DNA from: Flavobacteriaceae bacterium PS02336
Lineage (GTDB): Bacteria; Bacteroidota; Bacteroidia; Flavobacteriales; Flavobacteriaceae
Length of the DNA: 64,000 nucleotides
NCBI GenBank assembly: GCA_029960065.1
Contig: JASCOF010000002.1
Location: forward strand, 967,386 to 1,031,385
Direction: 5' to 3'
Position 1 is the first letter of the stretch. Each line of letters opens with the position of its first letter. This document shows, piece after piece, positions 43,942 through 52,534 of the stretch. The translations under genes and the position numbers were made by a program. The notes beneath the pieces were generated by a model. That model did no database searches. It saw only the letters and a program-made list of their open reading frames with translations, and was not told the origin of the DNA.

Positions 43942-45171
43942 ATGGCAGCAGAAGATAAAGAGATAATTTTATTAAAAGTTTCAGGACACGATAAAATTGG
44001 AGTTACAGCAGGTCTAACAGCAGTATTGGCAACTTACGATGCAAATATTTTAGATATTGGACAAGCTGACATTCATGATACGCTTTCTTTAGGGATTTTG
44101 TTCGAAATTGCCGCTGGTTCATCTTCCGCGCCAGTTTTAAAAGATTTATTGTTTAAAGCGTATGAATTAGAAATCAAAGTAAAATTTATTCCGATTTCTA
44201 TTGAAGATTACGAAAAGTGGGTAAAATCACAATCTAAACAACGTTATATTATCAATATTTTGGGCGAAAAACTGGCAGCTTCACAATTGGCAGCGGTAAC
44301 CAAAATAATGTCAGATCAAAACCTAAATATCGATTCTATTATTCGATTAACGGGAAGAACTTCTATTGTCGAAAAAGAACAATATCCGCGTTCTTGTATT
44401 CAATTGTCTGTAACGGGCGAAATTGTAAACAAGATCATCATGACGGCTAGTTTTATGGAAATTTCGAGAACATTGAATGTCGATATTTCGTTCCAAGAAG
44501 ATAATATCTATAGAAGAAACCGCCGATTAGTTTGCTTCGATATGGATTCGACTTTAATCCAGACAGAAGTAATCGATGAATTAGCAGAATTAAATGGAGT
44601 AGGCGATCAAGTTCGTGCCATTACAGAATCTGCTATGAACGGTGAAATCGACTTCAACGAAAGTTTCAAAAAACGTATGGCTCTTTTGGAAGGTTTGAGC
44701 GAAGAAGTTTTACAAAACGTAGCTATTAATTTGCCAATTACACAAGGCGCACATCGTTTAATGAAAGCGCTTAAATATTACGGTTATAAAACAGCAATCC
44801 TTTCTGGAGGATTTACCTATTTTGGAGAATACCTTCAAAAAGAATTAGGGATCGATTACGTTCACGCCAATCAATTGGAAATAAAAGACGGAAAACTAAC
44901 GGGTAAATATATCGGTGATATTGTAGACGGTCAGAAAAAAGCAGAATACTTAAAAGCAATTGCCGAAAAAGAAGGCATTCACATCAACCAAACCATTGCA
45001 GTTGGAGACGGAGCAAACGACTTGCCTATGCTAAACTTAGCGGGTCTTGGAATCGCTTTTCACGCCAAACCAAAAGTAAAAGAAAGTGCTTCAACATCTA
45101 TCTCAAGTTTAGGATTAGATGGTGTTTTATACCTTTTAGGATATCATGACCGATATATTGATATGATGTAA
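43942..45171 (+). CDS. serB: phosphoserine phosphatase with N-terminal ACT domains
   Basis: A 409-residue enzyme for the last step of serine synthesis. Two ACT-like regulatory domains (about residues 6-85 and 100-180) precede a HAD-type catalytic domain with the nucleophile motif FDMDSTL (D200 and D202) and the C-terminal GDGANDLPML. The start is the ATG at 43942 (MAAEDKEI); the longer in-frame reading is not conserved-looking. It ends before the repeat-filled gap. Confidence 0.94.
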   Translation: MAAEDKEIILLKVSGHDKIGVTAGLTAVLATYDANILDIGQADIHDTLSLGILFEIAAGSSSAPVLKDLLFKAYELEIKVKFIPISIEDYEKWVKSQSKQRYIINILGEKLAASQLAAVTKIMSDQNLNIDSIIRLTGRTSIVEKEQYPRSCIQLSVTGEIVNKIIMTASFMEISRTLNVDISFQEDNIYRRNRRLVCFDMDSTLIQTEVIDELAELNGVGDQVRAITESAMNGEIDFNESFKKRMALLEGLSEEVLQNVAINLPITQGAHRLMKALKYYGYKTAILSGGFTYFGEYLQKELGIDYVHANQLEIKDGKLTGKYIGDIVDGQKKAEYLKAIAEKEGIHINQTIAVGDGANDLPMLNLAGLGIAFHAKPKVKESASTSISSLGLDGVLYLLGYHDRYIDMM

Positions 45172-45184
45172 TAAGATTATCACC

Positions 45185-45236
45185 CTGAGCGAAGTCGAAG
45201 GGCTTTCATGTCGAAAAGGGCTTCGACTTCGCTCAG
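45185..45236. repeat. dispersed-type inverted repeat CTGAGCGAAGTCGAAG
   Basis: A perfect 16-bp inverted repeat: 45185-45200 with 45221-45236, loop 20 nt. I recall this sequence as a common dispersed intergenic repeat in Bacteroidota; not searched here. Confidence 0.7.
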
Positions 45237-45256
45237 CCTGACAACGTATTTTTGTC

Positions 45257-45350
45257 ATTTCGACGTAAGGAGAAATCTTCGCAAGTAGCTCCGCAAAGAG
45301 AATCTAATCTTTGTCGATTTTCTCACGAAGATTTCTCCTTACGTCGAAAT
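45257..45350. repeat. dispersed-type 25-bp inverted repeat
   Basis: Positions 45257-45281 (starting ATTTCGACGTAAGGAGAAAT) are perfectly inverted at 45326-45350, with a 44-nt spacer that contains a smaller stem CAAAG/CTTTG. The overall shape is that of a REP-like or small MITE-like element. Confidence 0.72.
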
Positions 45351-45366
45351 CACAGTAATGATAAAA

Positions 45367-45406
45367 AATCTTAGTAACTTAGAATCTCAGAGTCTCAGAA
45401 TCTTAT
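45367..45406 (+). repeat. 8-bp-period array after the serB-side hairpins (family A)
   Basis: Five units AATCTTAG, TAACTTAG, AATCTCAG, AGTCTCAG, AATCTTAT, directly following the larger hairpin. The consensus nATCTYAG is the same as in the clpX array. Confidence 0.75.
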
Positions 45407-45410
45407 TAAT

Positions 45411-45513
45411 GGCATATCCCTCCGGGTCGGGCTATCCGTTCCAATCTTTTTGTTTTTAAAGAAAAAACAAAAAGGATTTCCACTGCTATCCCTCATGCGG
45501 TTTAGTGGAATTT
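45411..45513. repeat. structured pyrimidine-rich intergenic element
   Basis: It has an internal stem TTTTTGTTTTT/AAAAACAAAAA (45447-45457 with 45463-45473) and flanking motifs GGCATATCCCTCCGGG, CGGGCTATCCGTTCC and GCTATCCCTCATGCGG, in which CTATCC occurs twice. I recall a similar element beside other flavobacterial genes but cannot confirm it; it could be a small RNA, a repeat, or a terminator. Confidence 0.45.
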
Positions 45514-45518
45514 TCGTT

Positions 45519-45764
45519 TTAAAGTTGTTCTCTAGATTCCAATTCCTTTTTCATTTCTTTCAAAGTATTCATATTCATAATGAAGATAGGAAGCAATGCG
45601 ATCGGAATAACATTGGAAGCGCTGAAACCTTTATTTGCAATAAGAAAGATGTTAAGACCAAATAAAAGAAGTAATATAACGCCAAATAAATAAGTCACTG
45701 TTTTTAATGATTTCTGAGTTTTAACTAGTTCTTCGCTAGTCATTTCGCTAAAATTCTTTTTCAT
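45519..45764 (-). CDS. small two-helix membrane protein
   Basis: An 81-residue protein. Two hydrophobic segments (about residues 24-44 and 50-66) are flanked by a charged N terminus (MKKNFSEMTSEELVKTQKSLK) and a charged tail (MNTLKEMKKELESREQL). It somewhat resembles small flavobacterial proteins that have been called redox-active disulfide protein 2, but it contains no Cys, so I would not use that name. It lies 16 nt downstream of the GH3-family gene, probably in the same transcript. Confidence 0.65.
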   Translation of the reverse strand: MKKNFSEMTSEELVKTQKSLKTVTYLFGVILLLLFGLNIFLIANKGFSASNVIPIALLPIFIMNMNTLKEMKKELESREQL

Positions 45765-45780
45765 TTCTGTTTGATCAAAA

Positions 45781-47304
45781 TTAGATTTTACTAAACTGCA
45801 TCTCTTTCAATTGCTCCAAATAATCCCTTTGGTTAGAAAGTCTCGGAATCTTATGTTGTCCACCCAATTTATCTCTTTCTTTCAGCCAATCATAAAAAAG
45901 GTTTTCTCTAGCAACATTTATCACCAAAGGATTTAAAGTCATGTTATTGTAGCGTTTCGCTTCGTAATCAGAGTTTAAAGTCTGTAGGGTTTCGTCCAGA
46001 ACTTTTTGGAAAAGACCAACATCCGCGGGCTTTTTCTTGAATTCGATCATCCATTCATGAGCACCTTTCTCTTTATCCTGCATAAAAATGGGCGCAACTG
46101 TGTAATCAATAACTTCAGTTTGTGTAACCTGACAGGCTTTGGCAATTGCTTGATCCGTATTTTCAACCATCAATTCTTCTCCAAAAACATTAATATGATG
46201 TTTAGTTCTTCCCGTAACTCTAATTCGATACGGATTTAAAGAAGTAAAACGAACAGTGTCACCAATTAAATAACGCCACAAACCAGAATTGGTCGTAATA
46301 ACAATTGCATAGTTTTTATTCAATTCAACATCGGCCAAACGAATTACTTTTTGATTTGGAGTTCCAAAAGTGTCCATTGGAATAAATTCGTAAAAAATGC
46401 CGTAATCCAGCATTAACAATAAATCACTAGAATTGTTTAAATCCTGAATAGCAAAAAAGCCTTCAGAAGCATTGTAGATTTCATAGTATTTAAAATCTTT
46501 GCTCGGCAAAATATTTTTGTATTGCTCTTTATAAGGAGAAAAACTTACTCCTCCATGAAAATAAACTTCAAGATTTGGCCAGATTTCTAGTAGGTTTTGT
46601 TTTCCTGTATTCTCTAAAACTTTATTCATTAAAACCAGCATCCAGGAAGGAACTCCGGCAAAACTGGTTACATTTTCATTTTTAGTTTCGTTGATAATTG
46701 CTGCCATTTTAGTTTCCCATTCGCTCATTAACGAAGTTTTACTGCTTGGCGTACTGCTAAATTCGGCCCAAATTGGCATATTTTCAATCAAAATTGCTGA
46801 TAAATCTCCAAAGAAAGTATTGTTGTTTTCATAAATCTGGGAACTTCCGCCCAAGCGAAGACTTTTTCCTAGAAACAATTCAGAATCTTCATTATTATTC
46901 AAATAAAGACATAACAAATCTTTACTGCCTTTATAATGACAATCTTCAAGGGCTTCATTACTAACCGGGATAAATTTACTTTTAGCATTTGTAGTTCCGC
47001 TAGATTTGGCAAACCATTTAATTGGCGTTTCCCAAAAAACGTTTTGTTCGCCTAAACGAGTACGCTCAATTAGTGGCTGTAGTTCTTCATAAGTTGCAAT
47101 CGGAACTCTTTTTGCAAAGGTTTGATAAGAGTTTATACTCGAAAATTCATATTGTTTTCCAATAACCGTATTTTCAGATGCCGTCAATAAATTGTGCAAT
47201 AATTCTTCTTGAACTTCATTTGGATATTTTAAAAAAAGCTCTATTTGATGAATCCTTTGTTTAAGAACCCAAGAGGCAAACGAATTGATTATAGATAAAG
47301 GCAT
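45781..47304 (-). CDS. GH3 auxin-responsive promoter family protein (acyl-adenylate enzyme)
   Basis: A 507-residue protein of the GH3 branch of the ANL adenylating superfamily. The adenylation motif KSSGTTNAKSKFIPVS, YNASEGFFAIQD and LIGDTVRF are visible at about residues 90, 280 and 340. Plant members link amino acids to hormones; the bacterial substrate is unknown but should be a carboxylic acid activated with ATP. No signal peptide. It lies upstream of the small two-helix membrane protein gene. Confidence 0.87.
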   Translation of the reverse strand: MPLSIINSFASWVLKQRIHQIELFLKYPNEVQEELLHNLLTASENTVIGKQYEFSSINSYQTFAKRVPIATYEELQPLIERTRLGEQNVFWETPIKWFAKSSGTTNAKSKFIPVSNEALEDCHYKGSKDLLCLYLNNNEDSELFLGKSLRLGGSSQIYENNNTFFGDLSAILIENMPIWAEFSSTPSSKTSLMSEWETKMAAIINETKNENVTSFAGVPSWMLVLMNKVLENTGKQNLLEIWPNLEVYFHGGVSFSPYKEQYKNILPSKDFKYYEIYNASEGFFAIQDLNNSSDLLLMLDYGIFYEFIPMDTFGTPNQKVIRLADVELNKNYAIVITTNSGLWRYLIGDTVRFTSLNPYRIRVTGRTKHHINVFGEELMVENTDQAIAKACQVTQTEVIDYTVAPIFMQDKEKGAHEWMIEFKKKPADVGLFQKVLDETLQTLNSDYEAKRYNNMTLNPLVINVARENLFYDWLKERDKLGGQHKIPRLSNQRDYLEQLKEMQFSKI

Positions 47305-47375
47305 GAATTTGGTTTTTAGATTACTGATTTTAAGTTTTAAATCTCACAATTCCTGTAAAACAAAAAACTTAAAAT

Positions 47376-47405
47376 TTGAATATCGAGCGGCAAATAGTAA
47401 CTTTG
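47376..47405 (+). promoter_or_regulatory. promoter (-33 TTG, 19-nt spacer, -7 TAACTTTG) upstream of DUF2797
   Basis: TTG at 47376-47378 and TAACTTTG at 47398-47405 with exact 19-nt spacing. The gene starts 141 nt downstream, giving an unusually long leader of about 130 nt, or an unlisted short transcript. Confidence 0.6.
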
Positions 47406-47545
47406 CGGTCATATCAAAAATAGTATTTTTTTGTAAAAAACAATCCGATTTAAGACAAAGATTCTTGTTTGAAGGTTGAATTTTAACACTAAAAAGTTTA
47501 ATTCTTTTTGATGAATCTAAATCAGCAATATAAATAAAACAACGA

Positions 47546-48340
47546 ATGCAATATCAAGGTGTCCTGACAAAAATGCAAACCGAACTGGGAAGTCCAATTC
47601 AATATTATTTGGTTTTTGAAGATAGTTTTCTAAATGTAAATCAATTATTAGATAAAGAAATCGAAATTAATTTTGTTGGTTTTCAATGTTTAAATTGCAG
47701 TAAAAAGAAAAAAATATACCGACAAGGTTTTTGTTATGACTGTTTTTATTCTAGTCCGGCAGTTGGTGATTGGATCATGAGACCAGAATTGAGTACAGCG
47801 CATTTAGGAATTGCAGACAGAGATTTAGAATACGAATCTAAAGCACAATTACAACCGCACGTTGTTTATTTGGCTTTATCAAGTGAGATTAAAGTTGGAG
47901 TTACCCGTAAGACCCAAGTTCCGACACGATGGATTGATCAGGGTGCTACACAGGTAATTGCAATTGTTGAGGTTCCAAATCGATATTTGGCTGGTATTAC
48001 CGAGGTTGCGTTAAAAGATCATTATGCAGATAAAACCAATTGGCGAAAAATGCTGCAATGTACAGCAGAAGGTTGCGATTTAATTTTTGAAAAATCAAAA
48101 GTGGAGAATTTGATTCCTGCTGAAGTAAAAGAATATTTTTATGCTCAAAAAAATGATGTTTACGAACTAAATTATCCTGTTTTGAGCTATCCAGCAAAAG
48201 TTAATAGTTTGAATTTGGATAAAACGCCTTCTTTTAGCGGAAAATTAACTGGAATTAAAGGACAATACCTACTGTTTGAAAACGGAACTGTTTTTAATAT
48301 TCGCGGTTCAGAAGGTTATGTTGTAACCATAAACGTCTAG
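47546..48340 (+). CDS. DUF2797 family protein
   Basis: A 264-residue cytoplasmic protein. An N-terminal zinc-ribbon-like part contains CLNC and CYDC pairs (residues 49-76), followed by the DUF2797 core (YLALSSEIKVGVTRKTQVPTRW and ATQVIAIVEVPNRYLAGITE), a GIY-YIG-like fold in its first part. A nuclease-like fold suggests nucleic acid binding, but activity is unknown. It has its own promoter with a long leader. Confidence 0.85.
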   Translation: MQYQGVLTKMQTELGSPIQYYLVFEDSFLNVNQLLDKEIEINFVGFQCLNCSKKKKIYRQGFCYDCFYSSPAVGDWIMRPELSTAHLGIADRDLEYESKAQLQPHVVYLALSSEIKVGVTRKTQVPTRWIDQGATQVIAIVEVPNRYLAGITEVALKDHYADKTNWRKMLQCTAEGCDLIFEKSKVENLIPAEVKEYFYAQKNDVYELNYPVLSYPAKVNSLNLDKTPSFSGKLTGIKGQYLLFENGTVFNIRGSEGYVVTINV

Positions 48341-48413
48341 TCTAATCTACTGCTCGTCTATTCTTTTGCCGAAATCGTCTAATATTTGTTAATGAAATCA
48401 TAATTTTTGTATT

Positions 48414-48435
48414 TTTAATCCGTTTTCGGATTAAA
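48414..48435. repeat. small perfect hairpin in the DUF2797-glycosyltransferase gap
   Basis: TTTAATCCG-TTTT-CGGATTAAA is a 9-bp stem with a TTTT loop in the 245-nt gap. No T run follows, so it is not a standard terminator. Confidence 0.45.
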
Positions 48436-48585
48436 TGATGTGAATTTTGATAGATTTCTTTACAATTTTGTAATGTTCAGTTATTCAAAGAATTTAATTT
48501 TAGAAAATAATTAATGTAGTTTTGAAATAGTTCTATACCAAACTATTAAAACAAAAAAGCACTATTTAATCCTAAAAATTATTGA

Positions 48586-49632
48586 ATGAGTAACTTAAAA
48601 AAAGTTAACATTGTCAGGCGAAGCCTTATGCGTACTTTAACTAAAAATATTGGCAGTGCCAGTAGTAGTAAAGGCGGAAGAATAGATACGGCAAAAATTA
48701 AAAAAGTATTAATCTGCAGGCCAAACGGAAGACTTGGTAATTTGCTTTTAATTACTCCTCTTATTCAAGAAGTAACTGCTACTTTTCCAGATTGTAAGAT
48801 TGATGTATTTGTAAAAGGGACTCTTGCTCCAATTGTTTTCGAGAAATATGAAAACATCGATAAAATAATACCTCTTCCTAAAAAACCTTTTAAAGAACTA
48901 GTTAAGTACTTTAAAGTTTGGACTTTAATAAAAGCACAGAAATATGATCTCGTAATTAATGTTGATCAAAATTCTTCTTCAGGCAGACTTGCAGCTCAAT
49001 TTTCGAGCGCTAAATATAAATTTTTTGGAGATCTTCCTGAAAATGTGCAATTAGACTTTAATGATTATGATCATATTGCAAAATATCCTGTTTACAATTT
49101 CAGATATTTTTTAAGCCAGCAGGGACTTAAAGATAAAAGAGAACCAGTTACGCTTGTTGATTTAAAATTATCTCAAGAAGAAATTGCAAACGGAAAAAAA
49201 ATATTACATGATATTGTTGATCCGAACAAAAGAACAATAGCAATTTTTACGTTTGCCACAGGAGAAAAATGTTATCATGTATCGTGGTGGGATGATTTTT
49301 ATACAGCTTTAAAAAAGGAATATCCTGATTATAATATTTTTGAAGTTTTACCTGTCGAAAATGTATCACAGATTAATTTTCAAGCACCTTCTTTTTACAG
49401 TAAAGATGTTCGCGAAATTGGCTCTGTTTTAGCAAATGTAGCTGTTTTTGTTGGCGCAGACAGTGGAATCATGCATTTGTCAAGCGCTTCAAAAGCTCCG
49501 ACAGTTGGTTTATTCTCGGTTTCCAATTTGAAAAAATATGAGCCGTACGGGAACGGAAGCATAGGTTTGGATACCAATGTCTTGGAAATTCCAGATTTTA
49601 TTAAGGCGATAAATAAGATTCTAAATAAATAG
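48586..49632 (+). CDS. glycosyltransferase family 9 (heptosyltransferase-like)
   Basis: A 348-residue GT-B glycosyltransferase. The conserved VLICRPNGRLGNLLLITPLI and the second-domain motif FVGADSGIMHLSSASKAPTVGLF match the ADP-heptose/LPS transferase family. It should add a sugar to a lipopolysaccharide or other surface glycan at the inner membrane. The N-terminal 40 residues are basic. A strong terminator follows. Confidence 0.87.
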   Translation: MSNLKKVNIVRRSLMRTLTKNIGSASSSKGGRIDTAKIKKVLICRPNGRLGNLLLITPLIQEVTATFPDCKIDVFVKGTLAPIVFEKYENIDKIIPLPKKPFKELVKYFKVWTLIKAQKYDLVINVDQNSSSGRLAAQFSSAKYKFFGDLPENVQLDFNDYDHIAKYPVYNFRYFLSQQGLKDKREPVTLVDLKLSQEEIANGKKILHDIVDPNKRTIAIFTFATGEKCYHVSWWDDFYTALKKEYPDYNIFEVLPVENVSQINFQAPSFYSKDVREIGSVLANVAVFVGADSGIMHLSSASKAPTVGLFSVSNLKKYEPYGNGSIGLDTNVLEIPDFIKAINKILNK

Positions 49633-49654
49633 AATTCAGAAATAAATAAAAAAG

Positions 49655-49694
49655 AAAAATCCTGTTCAAGAGAAATCAAGAACAGGATTTTTTT
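49655..49694 (+). terminator. intrinsic terminator after the glycosyltransferase gene
   Basis: AAAATCCTGTTC (49656-49667) and GAACAGGATTTTTTT (49680-49694) form a 12-bp stem with a 12-nt loop and a run of T. Confidence 0.85.
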
Positions 49695-49732
49695 CGTTTG
49701 AGTTTTCATGTAGTTCCAAGAGAAAAAAAAAG

Positions 49733-49756
49733 CATCTCAGAACCTTAGTATCTTAA
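49733..49756 (+). repeat. 8-bp-period array between glycosyltransferase and AsmA genes (family A)
   Basis: Three units CATCTCAG, AACCTTAG, TATCTTAA between convergent genes. The third differs from the -7 octamer TATCTTTG by two bases. Confidence 0.65.
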
Positions 49757-49759
49757 AAT

Positions 49760-52363
49760 TTACGGATTCTTTTTCTTGAAAAGTCCATTCAACAAGTCGC
49801 TTGCTTTTTTGGTAACTTCTTGTGTTTTTTGTTCTTTTTCTGTTTTTGCAGCCTGGGTTGTGTCTTTAGCTTTTGTATTTTTGTTTATCAAATCAGTAAG
49901 TGCCGAAGTTCCTTTTTGAGTCAATTTTTCTTTTTGCTGATTCACCAATTGTGTTGTTAAACTGCTTACAGCCGTTTTCATATCCGTACTGATTTTAGGA
50001 TTTGAAAAATTTCCAGTCAAAGATGCATTAATCGGAATATTATCTAGTTTTGCAGCATCAGCAGGAGATAATTTAGCGATTAAATTATTGGCTTCAGTTC
50101 CTAAATATTTGGCAGGGACATCAAATTTAAGGCTGTAATTCATAGTTTGATCAAAACCGTGCGTACCGCCAACAGTTACTTTTATATCCTGATATTTGAT
50201 ATCAAAAGGTTTAATGTTTACTTTTCCGTTATCAAAAGTTAATGCCGCTTTTATATCATTTAGATTTACTTTATTCAAATCAATAAACTTAACGTTTGAA
50301 CTTAGCGCAGTAAGTAAAGTAGAATTGCTAGAATTTATTGTAGTTGAAAGTAATTGCCCAATTAAATCTCCAGAAATTGATTTTAAATCAGGAGTCAATT
50401 CTTTTGCATCTAAATTTCCATTCAGCTTAATAGTCGAATTTAATTTTCCGTTGATAATTCCGGCAATAGGTGCAATTTTTTTCATCATGTCCAACTGCGT
50501 AAAAGTCTGCGCAATATCAACTTGATTAAAGCCAAGATTCATATCAAAAGTTGGTACTTTTTCTTTAGTAGAAACCGCTCCATTAAGACCAATAGAACCG
50601 CCGAAAATATTGGTTTTAAAGTTTTCTAAAGTTGCTTTTTCATCTTTAATCAACAATCTTCCAGAAACATCTTTTAGTTTTAAATTGTCGTATAAAACCG
50701 TTGTTGCTTTTGCATTTAAAGTACAATTTAAGAACGCTGGAATCTTCATTGCTTCAGCTGGTTTTGCGGCTGTTTTAGTTTCTTCTTTTGCAGGTTCGCC
50801 GGCAGTCATAAAATCATCAACAGCCAATTGATTGGAACTCATATTGAAGTTTCCTCTAAGTTCTTGTTTTTTAAACATAAAACCGTAGAAATTCTCCAAA
50901 ACACCGTTGATGCTAATATCACTTTTTCCAGTTGTAGCGTCAAATTGTTTTAAGTTGATTTTGCTTGGATTAAACTCAACCAATGCGGTGCTGATGTTCA
51001 TAGATTTATTATTTTCATCAGTATATTTAAATCCAGATAAACTCATTGTTCCAGCATTTTTGATATTTTGATATTGACTTTTTTCTACAGAAGCCATATC
51101 AAAATTAGTCGTAACATCTGCTTTTAAAATACCTGCAAGAGGCTTGTCCATTTTAATTGGATATGCTTTTGAAAGATTAGCTAAATTGATTGTTCCTTTC
51201 AAAGCAGCATCCACAATCGGATTTACGGTTATGTTTTTGATATTCGCTTTAGCGTTAAAAACATCTTGGTCAATTCTAAAAGAAAGTTTATCTAAGTTTA
51301 CATAAGTATCATTTAGAATTCCGGTTTCGTTTATGATTTTAGTATCAATTACAATATTCTGAACTGATTTTGGAAGGTTAGGATACTGGAAAGAAGCATT
51401 GTTCGATGCAATTTCGATATTGAATTTAGGAACCGTTGTTTCTGTCAATTCGCCTTTAGCAAAACCATTAACAGTAAAATCTCCAGTAGTTTTAACACCA
51501 TCTAAACTGCTCGCATAAGCTGAAGGAATCAGCCCTAAGAAATTGGTAAAAGAGGACGTAGGAGTTTTAAATTTTAAATCGTAAATCTGTTTGTTTTCAG
51601 CCATTTGAATAAAACCGTCAAATTCCAAAGGCAGCTGATTGATTAAAGCTTTATTTTCTTTAAAAGTATATTTGCTTTGGTCCAAATCAATTCCAAGAAC
51701 AGCGTCTAAAGTCAGTTTTACATTTTTCATGTAATTCATCTTATCCATGTCTAAAGATACCTTGGCTGTAGATTTTGTTGTCAAATCTAGTTTTGAATTG
51801 GTAAAATCTCCAGTTCCTTCGTGATTTAAGCTGTCAATTACCATTTTGATTTTAGAACCTTGATCAATGTATCTAAACGTGAAATTCTCGATTTTATAAT
51901 TCTGAATCTTTAAAGAAAGCGGTTTGCTGGCTTCATCTTTCTTTTCATCCTTTTTGTCTTTCAAAGCGATGTCAAAATTTCCAACACCGTCTTTATTAAA
52001 AATAATATTAACTAATCCGTTTGTAGAACTAATTCCTTGAATGCTTAAAGGCTCTTCTTTTCCTTTGAAAAGTTCTTTAATGCTCATTTTTAGATTCAAT
52101 TCCCCTAAAGAAACCAGTGTGTCGCCTTCAAAAGGAGCTTTGTTTATAATCACGAGTTTCTCGATTCCGACAGTTGCATTTGGAAAGTTTTTGAACAAAC
52201 TTAAATCAGCATCTTTAAAACTTACTTTAGCATCAACACTTTCGTTAATCGCTTCGGCAATTTTTGCTTTAATCTGATCTTTAAAGAAATACGGAATGGC
52301 AAATAATGCAGCAACAAATACCACAATAACAATGGCACTTATTTTTAAAACTTTCTTTAGCAT
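49760..52363 (-). CDS. AsmA family protein
   Basis: An 867-residue membrane-anchored periplasmic protein with one N-terminal helix (about residues 5-25) and the AsmA start (FKDADLSLFKNFPNATVGIEKL, partial). Long beta-rich repeats follow, with a C-terminal KTAVSSLTTQLVNQQKEKLTQK-type amphipathic tail. AsmA-like proteins form bridge-like grooves for phospholipid transport to the outer membrane. It is monocistronic and convergent with the glycosyltransferase gene. Confidence 0.87.
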   Translation of the reverse strand: MLKKVLKISAIVIVVFVAALFAIPYFFKDQIKAKIAEAINESVDAKVSFKDADLSLFKNFPNATVGIEKLVIINKAPFEGDTLVSLGELNLKMSIKELFKGKEEPLSIQGISSTNGLVNIIFNKDGVGNFDIALKDKKDEKKDEASKPLSLKIQNYKIENFTFRYIDQGSKIKMVIDSLNHEGTGDFTNSKLDLTTKSTAKVSLDMDKMNYMKNVKLTLDAVLGIDLDQSKYTFKENKALINQLPLEFDGFIQMAENKQIYDLKFKTPTSSFTNFLGLIPSAYASSLDGVKTTGDFTVNGFAKGELTETTVPKFNIEIASNNASFQYPNLPKSVQNIVIDTKIINETGILNDTYVNLDKLSFRIDQDVFNAKANIKNITVNPIVDAALKGTINLANLSKAYPIKMDKPLAGILKADVTTNFDMASVEKSQYQNIKNAGTMSLSGFKYTDENNKSMNISTALVEFNPSKINLKQFDATTGKSDISINGVLENFYGFMFKKQELRGNFNMSSNQLAVDDFMTAGEPAKEETKTAAKPAEAMKIPAFLNCTLNAKATTVLYDNLKLKDVSGRLLIKDEKATLENFKTNIFGGSIGLNGAVSTKEKVPTFDMNLGFNQVDIAQTFTQLDMMKKIAPIAGIINGKLNSTIKLNGNLDAKELTPDLKSISGDLIGQLLSTTINSSNSTLLTALSSNVKFIDLNKVNLNDIKAALTFDNGKVNIKPFDIKYQDIKVTVGGTHGFDQTMNYSLKFDVPAKYLGTEANNLIAKLSPADAAKLDNIPINASLTGNFSNPKISTDMKTAVSSLTTQLVNQQKEKLTQKGTSALTDLINKNTKAKDTTQAAKTEKEQKTQEVTKKASDLLNGLFKKKNP

Positions 52364-52481
52364 ATAAATAGATTTGAGGGTTTAATTTTTAAAATCGACT
52401 CATGCAAAAATAGTTTTTTTTACTAGAGTTCGAAGATAAAGTTTTTTTAAAAATGTAAGAATAATACTTAATTTGTCAAAT

Positions 52482-52517
52482 AAAAAAATCCGCTTGAATT
52501 TATTTCAAACGGATTTT
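52482..52517 (-). terminator. intrinsic terminator after the sppA-hydrolase operon
   Basis: Minus-strand stem AAAATCCGTTTGAA/TTCAAGCGGATTTT (one G-U pair) with a 5-nt loop, followed by T residues. It is 18 nt past the hydrolase stop. Confidence 0.83.
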
Positions 52518-52534
52518 AAGCCTTGTTTATTTTA

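Larger units (their letters stand above)
45172..45518. other. 347-nt repeat-filled gap between serB and a small membrane protein gene
   Basis: No gene is convincing here. In order it holds a 16-bp inverted repeat, a 25-bp inverted repeat, an 8-nt-period array and a structured pyrimidine-rich element, all listed separately. They are packed end to end between convergent genes. Confidence 0.75.

Noticed and set aside
45411..45513. tRNA or tRNA-like gene
   Set aside because: No cloverleaf or T arm can be built from the sequence.
45450..45665. Plus-strand reading frame over the repeats and the small membrane gene
   Set aside because: It spans a structured repeat and the reverse of a better candidate; its composition is not protein-like.
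47285..47479. Short plus-strand reading frame at the GH3 gene start
   Set aside because: It overlaps the GH3 start and the promoter; no signal for a real protein.
48414..48435. Terminator for DUF2797
   Set aside because: The stem is perfect but no T run follows on either strand.
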